DNA from: Thiohalocapsa sp. ML1 | Lineage (GTDB): Bacteria; Pseudomonadota; Gammaproteobacteria; Chromatiales; Chromatiaceae | Assembly: GCF_001469165.1 (NCBI RefSeq) | Contig: NZ_JABX01000050.1 | Span: 1-40,205, forward strand | Length of the DNA stretch: 40,205 nt | Direction of reading: 5' to 3' | Part shown: positions 10,912-19,192 of the stretch, one piece after another | Numbering within the stretch: the stretch's first letter is position 1 | How the letters are laid out: the number at the start of each line of letters is the position of its first letter | Notes under the pieces: model-generated | The model's database searches: none | Told to the model about the DNA's origin: nothing | The model's input: only the letters and a program-made list of their open reading frames with translations | Program-made: the position numbers and the translations under genes

Positions 10912-11008
10912 GATTTCGATAGCGATGTCGATTTCGATGGAGACGGCAAGGAGTCCCAACCAAGCGGACCACCATACCCACGACCACGACCACGACCACG
11001 ACCACGAA
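10912..11008. repeat. Two low-complexity arrays before the phosphatase gene
   Basis: The first array is made of GATTTCGATAGC-like units (10912-10940). The second is four CACGAC hexamers plus CACGAA (10979-11008). The second ends 12 bp before the phosphatase ATG. In that frame it would read as a His-Asp run, so a longer product starting at ATG 10937 is formally possible. The GGGGA just before ATG 11021 argues for the shorter protein. Confidence 0.75.
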
Positions 11009-11020
11009 CCGGGGAACAAT

Positions 11021-11881
11021 ATGCCCGTCTTCGACAGCACCATGCTGATCTGCACCGACCTCGACCGCACGCTGCTGCCGAACGGCTTCCAGCCCGAATC
11101 CGCGAGCGCCCGGCCGCGCTTTCGCGCCCTGGCGGCGCACCCCGACGTGCGCGTGGCCTATGTCACCGGGCGTCACCATGCGCTCGTCGATCAGGCCATC
11201 GCCGAGTTCGACATCCCGGTGCCGGACTTTTTGATCGGCGATGTCGGCACCAGCATCTACCACGTGGAGGGCCGCGCCTGGCAGCCGCAGCAGGCCTGGC
11301 AGGACGTCATCGCCGCGAGCTGGGGCGGGCGCGACGGCGCCGCGCTGCACGCCATCATCGCGGACATCGACGGGCTCTTGGAGCAGGAGCCCAGCAAGCA
11401 AGGCCCCTTCAAGCTCAGCTATTACACGCCGGAGGACTGGGAACGGCCGGCGCGGCTCGCCGAGATCGACGCGCGCTTCCGCCAGGCCGGCATCGCCGCG
11501 AACCTGTTCTGGAGCCTGGACGAGCACGCCGGCACCGGGCTCCTGGACGTGCTGCCCGCGGCGGCGAGCAAGCTCTCCGCCGTGCAATGGCTCATTGGCC
11601 AGATGGGGCTCGCTGCGGAGCGCACGGTCTGCGCCGGCGACAGCGGCAACGATCTGGAGATGCTGACCGGCCCCATCAACGCCGTGCTCGTCGCCAACGC
11701 GGCGCCGGATGTCCGTGCCGAGGCGGCGAGCCTCGCCGAAGCGGCGGGCTTGGCCGATCGGCTCTATGTCGCGACAGGCGACTTCCATGGCATGAACGGC
11801 TGCTATGCCGCCGGCATCCTCGAGGGCGTCGCGCACTACCTCCCGCAGTCCGTGGGGCTGTGGGAAGATATTCGCGCCTGA
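11021..11881 (+). CDS. spp: Sucrose-6-phosphate phosphatase (HAD family)
   Basis: SPP hydrolyses sucrose-6-phosphate to sucrose, the irreversible last step. The 286-residue protein has intact HAD motifs. Motif I is D13-L-D15-R-T17 near the N-terminus. There is a TGRHHALV segment, a conserved Lys region in AAASKLSAVQWL, and motif IV D207-S-G-N-D211 in CAGDSGNDLEML. The start at 11021 is preceded by GGGGA at a proper distance. It shares the HAD-like architecture of the SPS C-terminal domain but keeps the residues that domain has lost. Together with sps it forms a complete sucrose pathway. Confidence 0.9.
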   Translation: MPVFDSTMLICTDLDRTLLPNGFQPESASARPRFRALAAHPDVRVAYVTGRHHALVDQAIAEFDIPVPDFLIGDVGTSIYHVEGRAWQPQQAWQDVIAASWGGRDGAALHAIIADIDGLLEQEPSKQGPFKLSYYTPEDWERPARLAEIDARFRQAGIAANLFWSLDEHAGTGLLDVLPAAASKLSAVQWLIGQMGLAAERTVCAGDSGNDLEMLTGPINAVLVANAAPDVRAEAASLAEAAGLADRLYVATGDFHGMNGCYAAGILEGVAHYLPQSVGLWEDIRA

Positions 11882-11932
11882 CAGGCAGCGCCGCCCCTCT
11901 CATCGCGGCCCACCGACAACACCGCCACCACC

Positions 11933-12580
11933 ATGCATGACGACGACGACGCCCCGGAACCCCTGCTGAGCCCCATTGAGGCCCGTGTCCTCGGCTGCCT
12001 GATGGAGAAGCAGCGCACCACGCCGGATCAGTATCCGCTGACGCTGAACGCGCTGGTGACGGCCTGCAACCAGAAGACGAGCCGCCACCCCATCATGCAC
12101 CTGCCCCCGGGCGAGGTTGGCCATACCGTCAACCAACTGCGCGACCGCGGCTTGATCCATGCGAGCTTCAGCGGTCGCACCGAGCGCTACGACCACAAGC
12201 TCGCCGGTCACTTCATGCTCGACCGCCGCCAGCTCGGCGTGCTCTGCGTGCTGATGCTGCGCGGGCCGCAGACGCCGGGCGAGCTGCGCACCAACGCCGG
12301 GCGCCTTGCGGACCTGCCGGACCTCGCCACCGTGCACGAGACGCTCGACAGCCTCGCCGGCCACCAGCCGCCGCTGGTGCGCGAGCTGCCGCGCCAGGCC
12401 GGCGCCAGGGAGCAGCGCTTTGCGCACCTGCTCTCGGGCGAGCCCGAGATCGAGACGGCGCCCGCCGCGGCGAGCGCGTCGCCGACGGGCGCAGCACTCG
12501 CACAGCGGGTGGAGAGCTTGGAACAGGACGTCGCGGAGCTGAAGGAGGAGCTCGCGCGGTTGCGCGAGCAGTTGGAATGA
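11933..12580 (+). CDS. yceH: YceH-family protein (DUF480/UPF0502)
   Basis: This 215-residue cytoplasmic protein of the YceH family has tandem winged-helix-like domains. Typical segments are LSPIEARVLGCLMEKQRTTP, QYPLTLNALVTACNQKTSR and GQ/RTERYDHKLA-like sequence near residue 80. The C-terminus is a predicted coiled coil (VESLEQDVAELKEELARLRE). The molecular function of the family is not established. It follows the sucrose genes by 51 bp, but I see no functional link. Confidence 0.88.
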   Translation: MHDDDDAPEPLLSPIEARVLGCLMEKQRTTPDQYPLTLNALVTACNQKTSRHPIMHLPPGEVGHTVNQLRDRGLIHASFSGRTERYDHKLAGHFMLDRRQLGVLCVLMLRGPQTPGELRTNAGRLADLPDLATVHETLDSLAGHQPPLVRELPRQAGAREQRFAHLLSGEPEIETAPAAASASPTGAALAQRVESLEQDVAELKEELARLREQLE

Positions 12581-12612
12581 TGCGCTGAGCTGCGGTCTCG
12601 GCGGCCTATGGC

Positions 12613-12645
12613 CGCAAACGAAAACGGCGGCCCTGTGGCCGCCGT
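12613..12645 (-). terminator. Intrinsic terminator of tRNA-Gly
   Basis: Read on the minus strand, ACGGCGGCC-ACAG-GGCCGCCGT forms a 9-bp GC-rich stem followed at once by TTTTCGTTT. It lies 12 nt after the CCA end of the tRNA gene. On the plus strand the hairpin has no U-tract, so it would end yceH transcripts poorly. Confidence 0.75.
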
Positions 12646-12656
12646 ATCGCGATGTT

Positions 12657-12732
<76 letters not shown>

Positions 12733-12745
12733 CTGAGAGCGCGCT

Positions 12746-12773
12746 ATTGTAGCGCCGCGGATGCCTCTGTCAA
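12746..12773 (-). promoter_or_regulatory. Strong sigma-70 promoter of tRNA-Gly
   Basis: On the minus strand there is TTGACA (12773-12768), a 16-bp spacer, then TACAAT (12751-12746), and the tRNA 5' end 13 nt later. The discriminator AGCGCGC is GC-rich, a feature of stringently controlled stable-RNA promoters. The tRNA therefore does not depend on read-through from pgsA. Confidence 0.75.
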
Positions 12774-12810
12774 CCGATGTTGCGAAGATCTTACGGCGCG
12801 CGACAGCAGC

Positions 12811-13392
12811 TCAGCGGTCGTCGGCGGCGCCGCGCGGGCCGGCCGTGAGCAGCGGCCAGGCGACGCGCAGATACAGGAACATGGACCACAGGGTCAGCGC
12901 CGCCGCGATGTACAGCAGCACATAGCCCATGCCCCGCACGGGCTGCCCGAGCACGGGCCCGCCCAGCACCAGCAGCACGATGGCGACCATCTGCGCCGTG
13001 GTCTTGAGCTTGCCGGCCATGCTGACGGCCACCTGCGCCCGGGCGCCGAGCTCCGCCATCCATTCACGCAGCGCCGACACGGTAATCTCGCGGCCGATGA
13101 TGACCGCCGCCGGCAGCGCGAGCCACATGCTCGGGTCCGCCTGCACCAAGAGCACCAGCGCGACGGCGACCATCAGCTTGTCCGCCACCGGGTCCAGGAA
13201 GGCCCCGAGCGGCGAGGTCTGCCCCAAACGGCGCGCGAGCCAGCCGTCCAGCCAATCCGTGAGCCCCGCCAGCGTGAACACCAGCGCGCACACCGGCCGC
13301 GCCCAAGGCGTCGGCAGGTAGAAAATCACGACGAAGACGGGGATCAGCGCGATGCGCAGCAGCGTCAGGCCGTTCGGCAGATTCCAGATCAA
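12811..13392 (-). CDS. pgsA: CDP-diacylglycerol-glycerol-3-P phosphatidyltransferase
   Basis: PgsA makes phosphatidylglycerophosphate, the precursor of phosphatidylglycerol, at the inner membrane. The CDP-alcohol phosphotransferase motif is intact: DWLDGWLARR, then GAFLDPVAD. Several hydrophobic segments are visible (LTLLRIALIPVFVVIFYL, LMVAVALVLLV, AQMVAIVLLVLGG). I propose a TTG start at 13392, giving 193 residues, close to the E. coli length. The protein then begins LIWNLPNGLTLLRI, matching family N-termini, and GGAGGAAA sits upstream. Longer starts would read into non-coding repeats. Confidence 0.88.
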   Translation of the reverse strand: MIWNLPNGLTLLRIALIPVFVVIFYLPTPWARPVCALVFTLAGLTDWLDGWLARRLGQTSPLGAFLDPVADKLMVAVALVLLVQADPSMWLALPAAVIIGREITVSALREWMAELGARAQVAVSMAGKLKTTAQMVAIVLLVLGGPVLGQPVRGMGYVLLYIAAALTLWSMFLYLRVAWPLLTAGPRGAADDR

Positions 13393-13467
13393 AGCGAGGT
13401 TTCCTCCGGCAGGGGGCGCCCATGCTGCCGGCGGCGGCGGCGGCGGGCCATGACATTCTAACGGGGA

Positions 13468-13498
13468 GGTACGGAGTACGGAGTACGGAGTACGGGGG
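13468..13498. repeat. Short 7-bp array, ggagtac
   Basis: About four units of GGAGTAC precede pgsA. They are the reverse complement of the longer array at 13677-13788, so the pair could fold over the roughly 180 bp between them. The sequence between the two arms holds no gene that I can support; it contains short GC-rich palindromes only. Confidence 0.8.
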
Positions 13499-13676
13499 CG
13501 CCGGCCCGAAGCGCAAGCCTGGCGCCGGAAAAGCTGTCGGGGCCGGAAGCAGTGCGTCCGGTGCCCCCTCGGCCGCGGAGCGCAAGCTTTGCGAGCTGGA
13601 CCGCACGATAGGCGCACGATAGGCGGGAAGACGCAAGCGCGTGCCGCTCCCCGACGAACGGCCTGCTTCCGCCCCC

Positions 13677-13788
13677 GTACTTCGTACTCCGTACTCCGTA
13701 CTCCGTACTCCGTACTCCGTACTCCGTACTCCGTACTCCGTACTCCGTACTCCGTACTACGTACTACGTACTACGTACTACGTACTTT
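13677..13788. repeat. 16-unit 7-bp tandem array (gtactcc)
   Basis: One GTACTTC, ten perfect GTACTCC, four GTACTAC and one GTACTTT follow one another without interruption. The uvrC stop codon (minus strand TAG, 13780-13778) lies inside the array, so the last uvrC codons derive from repeat sequence. The perfect core suggests recent expansion and probable length variation between strains. Confidence 0.92.
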
Positions 13789-15592
13789 CTTTACTAACGG
13801 CATCATGTATCCGCCGCGCCAGCTCGTCACTGATGCCGTCCACCCGCGCAATGTCCTCCGGCGCGGCGCGGGCGAGGCCGCGCAGGCCGCCGAAGGCCTT
13901 GAGCAGGTTCTGGCGGCGCTTGGGGCCGACGCCGGGGATGCCCTCCAGCACCGAGGTGCGGCGCGCCTTGTCGCGACGCTGGCGATGGCCGGTGATGGCG
14001 AAGCGGTGCGCCTCGTCGCGGATCTGCTGCACCAGGTGCAGCGCCGGCGAGTCGGCACCGAGAATGATCGCGGACGGGCGCTCCGGCAGCCATAGCTGCT
14101 CCGCGCCGGCCTTGCGGTCCGGCCCCTTGGCGACGCCGACGAGCTTGAGACCGGACACGCCCAGCTCCGCCAGCACCTGCCCGACGGCGCCGAGCTGGCC
14201 CTTGCCGCCGTCGATGAAGAGCACGTCCGGCATCGGCACCTCGCCCTGCTGCACGCGCCGGTAGCGGCGGGTGAGCGCCTGCTCCATGGCCGCGTAGTCG
14301 TCGCCGGGGGTGATGCCCTCGATGTTGAAGCGCCGGTAATCGGACTTGCGCGGACCGTCGCCGTCGAACACCACGCAGGAGGCCACGGTCAGCTCGCCGC
14401 CGGTGTGGCTGATGTCGAAGCACTCCATGCGCGCCGGCAGCTCGTCGAGGTCGAGCGCGTCGCGCAGCGCCTCCAGCCGGCGGGCATAGCCGGCGCGGCT
14501 GCCGAGGCGGGACTTGAGCGCCAGCTCGGCGTTGTCCTCGGCCATCTTGAGCCAGCGGGCGCGGTCGCCGCGCAGGCGATGCTTGATGCCGACGCGCCGG
14601 CCGGCCTGCTCGGTGAAGGCCGCCTCCAGGAACTCGCGCTCGTCGGGCTCCGCGTTGACCAGAATCTCTGGCGGCAGCTCCTTGTCGCCATAGAACTGCG
14701 CGAGAAACGCCGACAGCACCGACTCCAGCCCGGCGGCGTCCGGCACCTGCGGGAAGAAGGCCTTGTTGCCCAGGTTGCGCCCGGCGCGGATGAAGAAGAC
14801 CTGCACGCAGACGCTGCCGCCCTCCCCCGCCGCGGCGACGATGTCGAGATCCCCGCCGTCGCCCGAGACGTACTGGCGCTGCTGGATGCGCCGTAGCGTC
14901 GCGATTTGGTCGCGCAGCCGGGCGGCGCGCTCGAACTCCAGTGCCTCGGCGGCCTGCTCCATGCGCTCGCCGAGCTCGTCGATGACCTCGTTGGTGCGAC
15001 CTTCGAGAAACTTCACGCTGTGCGCGACGTCCGCCGCGTAGTCCTTCGGCGAGACGAAGCCGACGCAGGGCGCCGTGCAGCGCTTGATCTGGTATTGCAG
15101 GCAGGGCCGCGTGCGGGTGGCGTAGAAGGTGTCCTCGCACTGGCGCACCGGAAAGAGCTTCTGCAAGAGCTGCAGCGTCTCGCGCGTGGCCCAGGCGCTC
15201 GGATAGGGGCCGAAGTACTTGTCGCCGCCGCGCTTGGGGCCGCGGTAGAAGGCGAGCCTCGGAAAGGTGTCGCTCGCCGTCAGCCGGATGTACGGATAGC
15301 TCTTGTCATCGCGCAGCAGCACGTTGAAGCGCGGCTTGTGCGCCTTGATGAGGTTGTTCTCAAGCAGCAGCGCCTCGCCCTCGGTGCGCGTCACGGTCAC
15401 CTGGATGTCCGCGATCTGGCTCACCATGACCACGAGCCGGCGGTTCAGCGCGCGGCCGAAGTAGCTCGCCACCCGGCGCTTCAGGTCCTTCGCCTTGCCG
15501 ACATAGAGCACGCCGCCCTCGGCGTCCAGCATGCGGTAGACACCTGGCTGGGGCGGAATATCCTTTAGCGCATTCTTATGATCAAAAGCCAT
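13778..15592 (-). CDS. uvrC: Excinuclease ABC subunit C
   Basis: UvrC makes both incisions in nucleotide excision repair with UvrB. At 604 residues it is full length. The GIY-YIG nuclease domain spans about 14-95 (PGVYRMLDAEGGVLYVGKAK). A UVR motif lies near 200 (EFERAARLRDQIATL). The RNase H-like endonuclease domain contains CFDISHTGGELTVASCVVF and DVLFIDGGKGQL. A helix-hairpin-helix pair lies at the C-terminus (LEGIPGVGPKRRQNLLKAFG). No SD precedes the ATG at 15592, because a gaagttt-type repeat abuts it. The stop codon lies in the gtactcc array. Confidence 0.96.
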   Translation of the reverse strand: MAFDHKNALKDIPPQPGVYRMLDAEGGVLYVGKAKDLKRRVASYFGRALNRRLVVMVSQIADIQVTVTRTEGEALLLENNLIKAHKPRFNVLLRDDKSYPYIRLTASDTFPRLAFYRGPKRGGDKYFGPYPSAWATRETLQLLQKLFPVRQCEDTFYATRTRPCLQYQIKRCTAPCVGFVSPKDYAADVAHSVKFLEGRTNEVIDELGERMEQAAEALEFERAARLRDQIATLRRIQQRQYVSGDGGDLDIVAAAGEGGSVCVQVFFIRAGRNLGNKAFFPQVPDAAGLESVLSAFLAQFYGDKELPPEILVNAEPDEREFLEAAFTEQAGRRVGIKHRLRGDRARWLKMAEDNAELALKSRLGSRAGYARRLEALRDALDLDELPARMECFDISHTGGELTVASCVVFDGDGPRKSDYRRFNIEGITPGDDYAAMEQALTRRYRRVQQGEVPMPDVLFIDGGKGQLGAVGQVLAELGVSGLKLVGVAKGPDRKAGAEQLWLPERPSAIILGADSPALHLVQQIRDEAHRFAITGHRQRRDKARRTSVLEGIPGVGPKRRQNLLKAFGGLRGLARAAPEDIARVDGISDELARRIHDAVSKEST

Positions 15593-15718
15593 TGAAGAAA
15601 GTTTGAAGGGTGAAGGGTGAAGTTTGAAAAGAAGAAAGGCTCAAGCTGCATTACGCATTGAGCGACGGTGTCTGGGCGTATTCATTTCGAACTTCAAACT
15701 TCAAACTTCAAACTTTTC
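15593..15718. repeat. Low-complexity inverted repeat, unit gaagttt
   Basis: The left arm (15593-15637) is GAAG/GTTT/GGGT phrases starting on the base next to the uvrC start codon. The right arm (15681-15718) repeats AACTTCAA three times, the reverse complement of the left arm phrase. The right arm supplies the last codons (KFEV) and the stop of the uracil-DNA glycosylase gene. Confidence 0.85.
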
Positions 15719-16348
15719 GCAACACCGCCCGACAACATCATCAAACATCGCCTCCGTCAGTCTACGGGTCTGGGTGTTGTAGCGGCTGCAATGGTAGGAA
15801 TCGAGCAGGGTCATGCCGTTCGGCAGCGCGTGCTCGGCGCCGTGGCCGAAGGGCCAGGCGGATTGGCGCAGGTCCAGCGCGCGCAGCACGGCGTTGTGGG
15901 CCACTTGGCCCAACGCCAGCAGCACGGCGCCCGCGGGCAGCTCGGCCAGCTCGGCGGCGAGGTAGGGGTTGCAGGTGCGCACCTCCTCCGTGGTGGGCTT
16001 GTTCTCCGGCGGCAGGCATTTGACCGCGTTGGTGATCCGGCAGTTCGACAGGGTCAGATCGTCGTCGGCCGCCCGCGACTCCGGCGCGCTAGCGAAGCCA
16101 TGCCGATGCAGCGTTCGGTACAGCAGAATGCCGGCGAAGTCGCCCGTGAACGGGCGGCCGGTGCGGTTCGCGCCGTGCATGCCGGGGGCCAGCCCGACAA
16201 TCAGCAGGCGCGCCGCCGGATCGCCGAAGGCCGGCACCGGCCGGGCGTGGTAGCCCGGACAAGCCCGGCGCACCGCGGCCAGGTGGGCGGCGAGCCGCGG
16301 GCAGCGCGTGCAGTGCGGATCGAACGTGATTGGGGCGGGGGCGGTCAT
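15701..16348 (-). CDS. Uracil-DNA glycosylase, family 5 (UdgB-like)
   Basis: This predicted iron-sulfur uracil/hypoxanthine-DNA glycosylase starts base excision repair. The 215-residue protein has candidate cluster cysteines C13 and C16 (HCTRC), plus NAVKC and VRTC further on. Motif 1 is GLAPGMHGANRTGRPFTGDF, typical of family 5. There is a C-terminal SYHCSRYNTQTRRLT segment, where other members have SYHPS. I chose the ATG at 16348; the TTG at 16381 in the same frame has no better support. It lies between the gacA-like gene and uvrC, where the standard gene order has nothing. Its last residues come from repeat sequence. Confidence 0.87.
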   Translation of the reverse strand: MTAPAPITFDPHCTRCPRLAAHLAAVRRACPGYHARPVPAFGDPAARLLIVGLAPGMHGANRTGRPFTGDFAGILLYRTLHRHGFASAPESRAADDDLTLSNCRITNAVKCLPPENKPTTEEVRTCNPYLAAELAELPAGAVLLALGQVAHNAVLRALDLRQSAWPFGHGAEHALPNGMTLLDSYHCSRYNTQTRRLTEAMFDDVVGRCCEKFEV

Positions 16349-16385
16349 CGGCGCTCGGGCACCCCCGCTGCATCGGGCCAACGCA

Positions 16386-17036
16386 TCATGCCGAGCCTTC
16401 GTCGATCAGCCCATGACGATAAGCGAGCCGCGTCAGCTCCACGTCGGTGCCGACCTTGAGCTTCTCAAAAATCCGCTGTCGGTAGGTGCTGATGGTCTTC
16501 TGGTTGATGCCCAACGCATCGGCGATGTCGTGGTTGCGCCGCCCGTCCAGGATCATCAGCGTGACCTGTATCTCGCGGCCCGAGAGCTGTTCAAAGGGGG
16601 TAGAGCAGATCCCGCGCCAGCCGGCGACCATGCGCCGCTGCGCCAGCTTGGCGTCGACATAGGGCAGCCCGCGGTGGACGGCGCGAACGGCGTCCAGGAG
16701 CTCCCGCGCTGGGCAGCCCTTGGTGAGATAGCCGACGGCACCGGCTTCGTGAACCTGGGTCGGCAACGGCTCGTCGCTCAGCGCCGACAGCACGATAATG
16801 CGCAGCTCCGGCAGGAGCCGCTTGAGGCGGCGGATCGCCTCGATGCCACCCATGCCGCCCGGCATGTTGAGATCCATCAACACGATATCCGCGCCGAGCC
16901 CGGTCTCCACCAGCGCGACTGCTTCCTCGCCGCTCTGCCCTTCAGCCACGACGCACAGATCCCCCGCTGACTCGAGGATGGAGCGCAGGCCCGCGCGCAC
17001 GAGTTGGTGATCGTCGACGATCATCACGCTGATCAT
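16386..17036 (-). CDS. gacA: GacA/UvrY-family response regulator
   Basis: This is the response regulator of a BarA/GacS-type two-component system, which in gammaproteobacteria drives Csr/Rsm small RNAs. At 216 residues it starts MISVMIVDDHQLVRAGLRSI. It has acidic residues D8 and D9, phosphoacceptor D55 (VLMDLNMPGG), VGYLTKG with the conserved Lys, and a LuxR-type HTH (LSGREIQVTLMILDGRRNHDIADAL then INQKTISTYRQRIFEKL). The closing VELTRLAYRHGLID segment is diagnostic of UvrY/GacA. The order gacA-uvrC-pgsA-glyW supports the call. No kinase gene is in the window, as is usual. The ATG at 17036 matches homologues. Confidence 0.92.
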   Translation of the reverse strand: MISVMIVDDHQLVRAGLRSILESAGDLCVVAEGQSGEEAVALVETGLGADIVLMDLNMPGGMGGIEAIRRLKRLLPELRIIVLSALSDEPLPTQVHEAGAVGYLTKGCPARELLDAVRAVHRGLPYVDAKLAQRRMVAGWRGICSTPFEQLSGREIQVTLMILDGRRNHDIADALGINQKTISTYRQRIFEKLKVGTDVELTRLAYRHGLIDEGSA

Positions 17037-17216
17037 GGCTGTTCTCTGGGCTTTGCTCGGGACGGCGCGGACCATCGCACAATATCGCTGTTAGCTCGCC
17101 CCGTAACCTCCGGAAAGCGTGCTTATGGCACAAAAGCGGCCGGCGCAGACGTGAGGCGCACCCGACCCGCCCCCGTTGCTCGCCCGACTGCGACGGCCCC
17201 GGTATGCTGCATCGCC

Positions 17217-18386
17217 ATGGACAGCAACACCAACAGGCCCGACTACACCGGCGGCGGCATCGTCAACCTCGCCGCTAGCCTCATCGAGGCCCGCGGCGGT
17301 CGGCCCCGCGCGCCGACCCTGCGCGCCCTGCCCACCGCGGAGCTGGCCGCCGCCCGCCATGTGGTGCTGGTGGTGCTCGACGGCCTCGGCAGCCGTTGGC
17401 TCGCGCGCCACGCCCCGGGCTCGCTGCTCGCGCAGCGGCAGGTGACGGAGCTCACGTCGGTGTTCCCGCCGACCACGGCGAGCGCCGTCACGACCTTTCT
17501 CACCGGGCTCGCGCCGCAACAGCACGGGCTCACGGGGTGGTTCATGTGGTTTCGCGAGCTCGGCTGCGTCATGTCCGTGCTACCCGGCACGCCGCGCTAC
17601 GGCGGCGTCGGCTACGGCAAGGCCGGGGTCGATCTGCAGCGCCTGCTCGGCCATGAGTCGCTTTTCGCGCAGCTCGCGACGCCATCGGTGGCCGTGTCGC
17701 CGAGCTGGATCGCGCGCTCGGACTTCAACCTCGCGCACTTAGGCCCCGCCCGGCTCCTGACCTACAAGTCGCTGAAGCAGATGTTCCGGCGCGCCGCCCG
17801 CGCCATCCGCCAGGCCCGGGAGCCGAGCTTTTTCTACCTGTACTGGCCGGGGCTCGACGGCATCGGCCATGAGCAAGGCATCGAGAGCCCGCAGGCACTG
17901 GCGCACTTCAACGAGATCGATGCGCGGCTCGCGGATTTCACGCGCGCCATCGCCGGCACGGACACGGCCGTGCTGGTCTCGGCGGATCATGGGCATCTCG
18001 ATCGCGGCCCGGACGACATCGTGGCGCTGGCCGATCACCCGGACCTCGCCGACTGCCTCGCCCTGCCCCTCTGCGGCGAGCCACGCGCGGCCTATTGCTA
18101 CGTCCGGCCGGATCGGGTCGAGCGCTTCACGGCGTACTGCCGCGACGTGCTCGGCGACCGCTTCGCGCTGCATCGAAGTCAAGACCTCATGACCACCGGG
18201 CTATTCGGCGACGGCCCCCCGCATCCGCGGCTCGCCGAGCGCATCGGCGACTTCACGCTCATCTCGCGCGGCCGTGCCCTCATCCACGAGCAATTGCCCA
18301 CCGAGGACACCTTTGAGCAGATCGGCGTGCATGGGGGGCTGAGCGCGGAGGAGCTGTATGTGCCGCTCTGTCTCGTGAGGGCGTGA
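17217..18386 (+). CDS. Type I phosphodiesterase/nucleotide pyrophosphatase
   Basis: This alkaline-phosphatase-superfamily hydrolase of 389 residues probably acts on a phosphodiester; the substrate is unknown. Metal and nucleophile motifs are in order: VVLVVLDGLGSRWL (Asp), TSVFPPTTASAVTTFLTGLA (catalytic Thr), YWPGLDGIGHEQG (Asp/His), VLVSADHGHLD (Asp-His). No signal peptide or membrane helix is obvious, so it is probably cytoplasmic. The ATG at 17217 is chosen; upstream in-frame sequence is not conserved-looking and overlaps the gacA leader. It is transcribed divergently from gacA across 180 bp. Confidence 0.85.
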   Translation: MDSNTNRPDYTGGGIVNLAASLIEARGGRPRAPTLRALPTAELAAARHVVLVVLDGLGSRWLARHAPGSLLAQRQVTELTSVFPPTTASAVTTFLTGLAPQQHGLTGWFMWFRELGCVMSVLPGTPRYGGVGYGKAGVDLQRLLGHESLFAQLATPSVAVSPSWIARSDFNLAHLGPARLLTYKSLKQMFRRAARAIRQAREPSFFYLYWPGLDGIGHEQGIESPQALAHFNEIDARLADFTRAIAGTDTAVLVSADHGHLDRGPDDIVALADHPDLADCLALPLCGEPRAAYCYVRPDRVERFTAYCRDVLGDRFALHRSQDLMTTGLFGDGPPHPRLAERIGDFTLISRGRALIHEQLPTEDTFEQIGVHGGLSAEELYVPLCLVRA

Positions 18387-18483
18387 CGGCTTCCGGCTGC
18401 GGGCGCATGTCGTGCGCGTAGTCTTGCGCGATCCGATGACGACAGCGACAAGGACAAACAAAACCAACGCAAACGCCAGGGCG

Positions 18484-19092
18484 CTACAGCCCTTGCATCG
18501 CCCGATACCCCGGCAGCGCCGCGACGCGCGCGAGCCAGCCCCGCACGGCCGGACGGTCGTCGAGCGCCACCTGCGCCTCGTGCGCGAGGGCCACGTAGGG
18601 ATAGCAGGCGAGGTCTGCAATCGTCGCACCGTCACCCACCAGCCAGTCGTGCTCGGCCAAGCGCTGCTCCAGCAGCGCAATCCCTGCCCGCCCCTCCGCC
18701 TGACAGGCCGCAACGTCAAACGGCCGGCCGAACTGCAACGCCGACCGCGCCCGCGCGAGCCCGTACAGCAGCTCGTTCTCGGACAGCGCGAGCCATTGCA
18801 GCACCTGCGCCTCGCCGAGCGGGTCAGCCGGCAGCCAAGGCCCGCCGGCACTGCCCGGCCCGCCATAGCGCCGTGCCAGGTAGAACAGGATCGCCTGGGA
18901 GTCCCAGATGCGCGCGTCGCCGTCTGCGAGCAGCGGAATCTGCCCGCGCAGGCTGATGGCCTTGAAGGCCTCGGTCTGCGTCTCGCCCCGGCTGCTGTCC
19001 ACCGGCACCCGCTCGTAGTCGAGCCCGAGCATGTCGAGCAAGAGCCGCACCTTCCAGCAGTTGCCGGAGCGTTCGAAGTCGTACAGGCGCAT
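18484..19092 (-). CDS. Glutathione S-transferase family protein
   Basis: This 202-residue soluble GST-fold protein begins MRLYDFERSGNCWKVRLLLD. It has an N-terminal thioredoxin-like domain with the cis-Pro segment LRGQIPLL and the glutathione-binding DSQAILFYLARRYG. The all-helical C-terminal domain contains the N-capping region ATIADLACYPYVALAHEAQV. The substrate is unknown. The start at 19092 (ATG) is preferred over the TTG at 19107. It is divergent from the ATPase gene across 100 bp. The 97-bp gap to the phosphodiesterase gene holds short GACAAG/GACAAA phrases but no gene. Confidence 0.9.
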   Translation of the reverse strand: MRLYDFERSGNCWKVRLLLDMLGLDYERVPVDSSRGETQTEAFKAISLRGQIPLLADGDARIWDSQAILFYLARRYGGPGSAGGPWLPADPLGEAQVLQWLALSENELLYGLARARSALQFGRPFDVAACQAEGRAGIALLEQRLAEHDWLVGDGATIADLACYPYVALAHEAQVALDDRPAVRGWLARVAALPGYRAMQGL

Positions 19093-19192
19093 GGGCGCGG
19101 TTTCCAAGGCTTGCCGGATCGCGCATTATGGCGCTCTTTGCGCGGCCGCCAAACTGCGCACAGCCGATTGCCGTCGCACCGGACTTGCCGTC

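Noticed and set aside
10733-11020. N-terminal extension of the sucrose-phosphatase including a His-Asp run
   Set aside because: It would overlap the sps end and translate low-complexity arrays; the ATG at 11021 has a GGGGA ribosome site and places the DxDxT motif at the normal distance.
13393-13617. Longer N-terminus of PgsA
   Set aside because: The extra residues are translated from intergenic repeat sequence; the TTG at 13392 has a GGAGG upstream and matches the family length.
13677-13788. CRISPR array
   Set aside because: The 7-bp units follow each other directly with no spacers and no cas genes are nearby; it is a simple tandem repeat.
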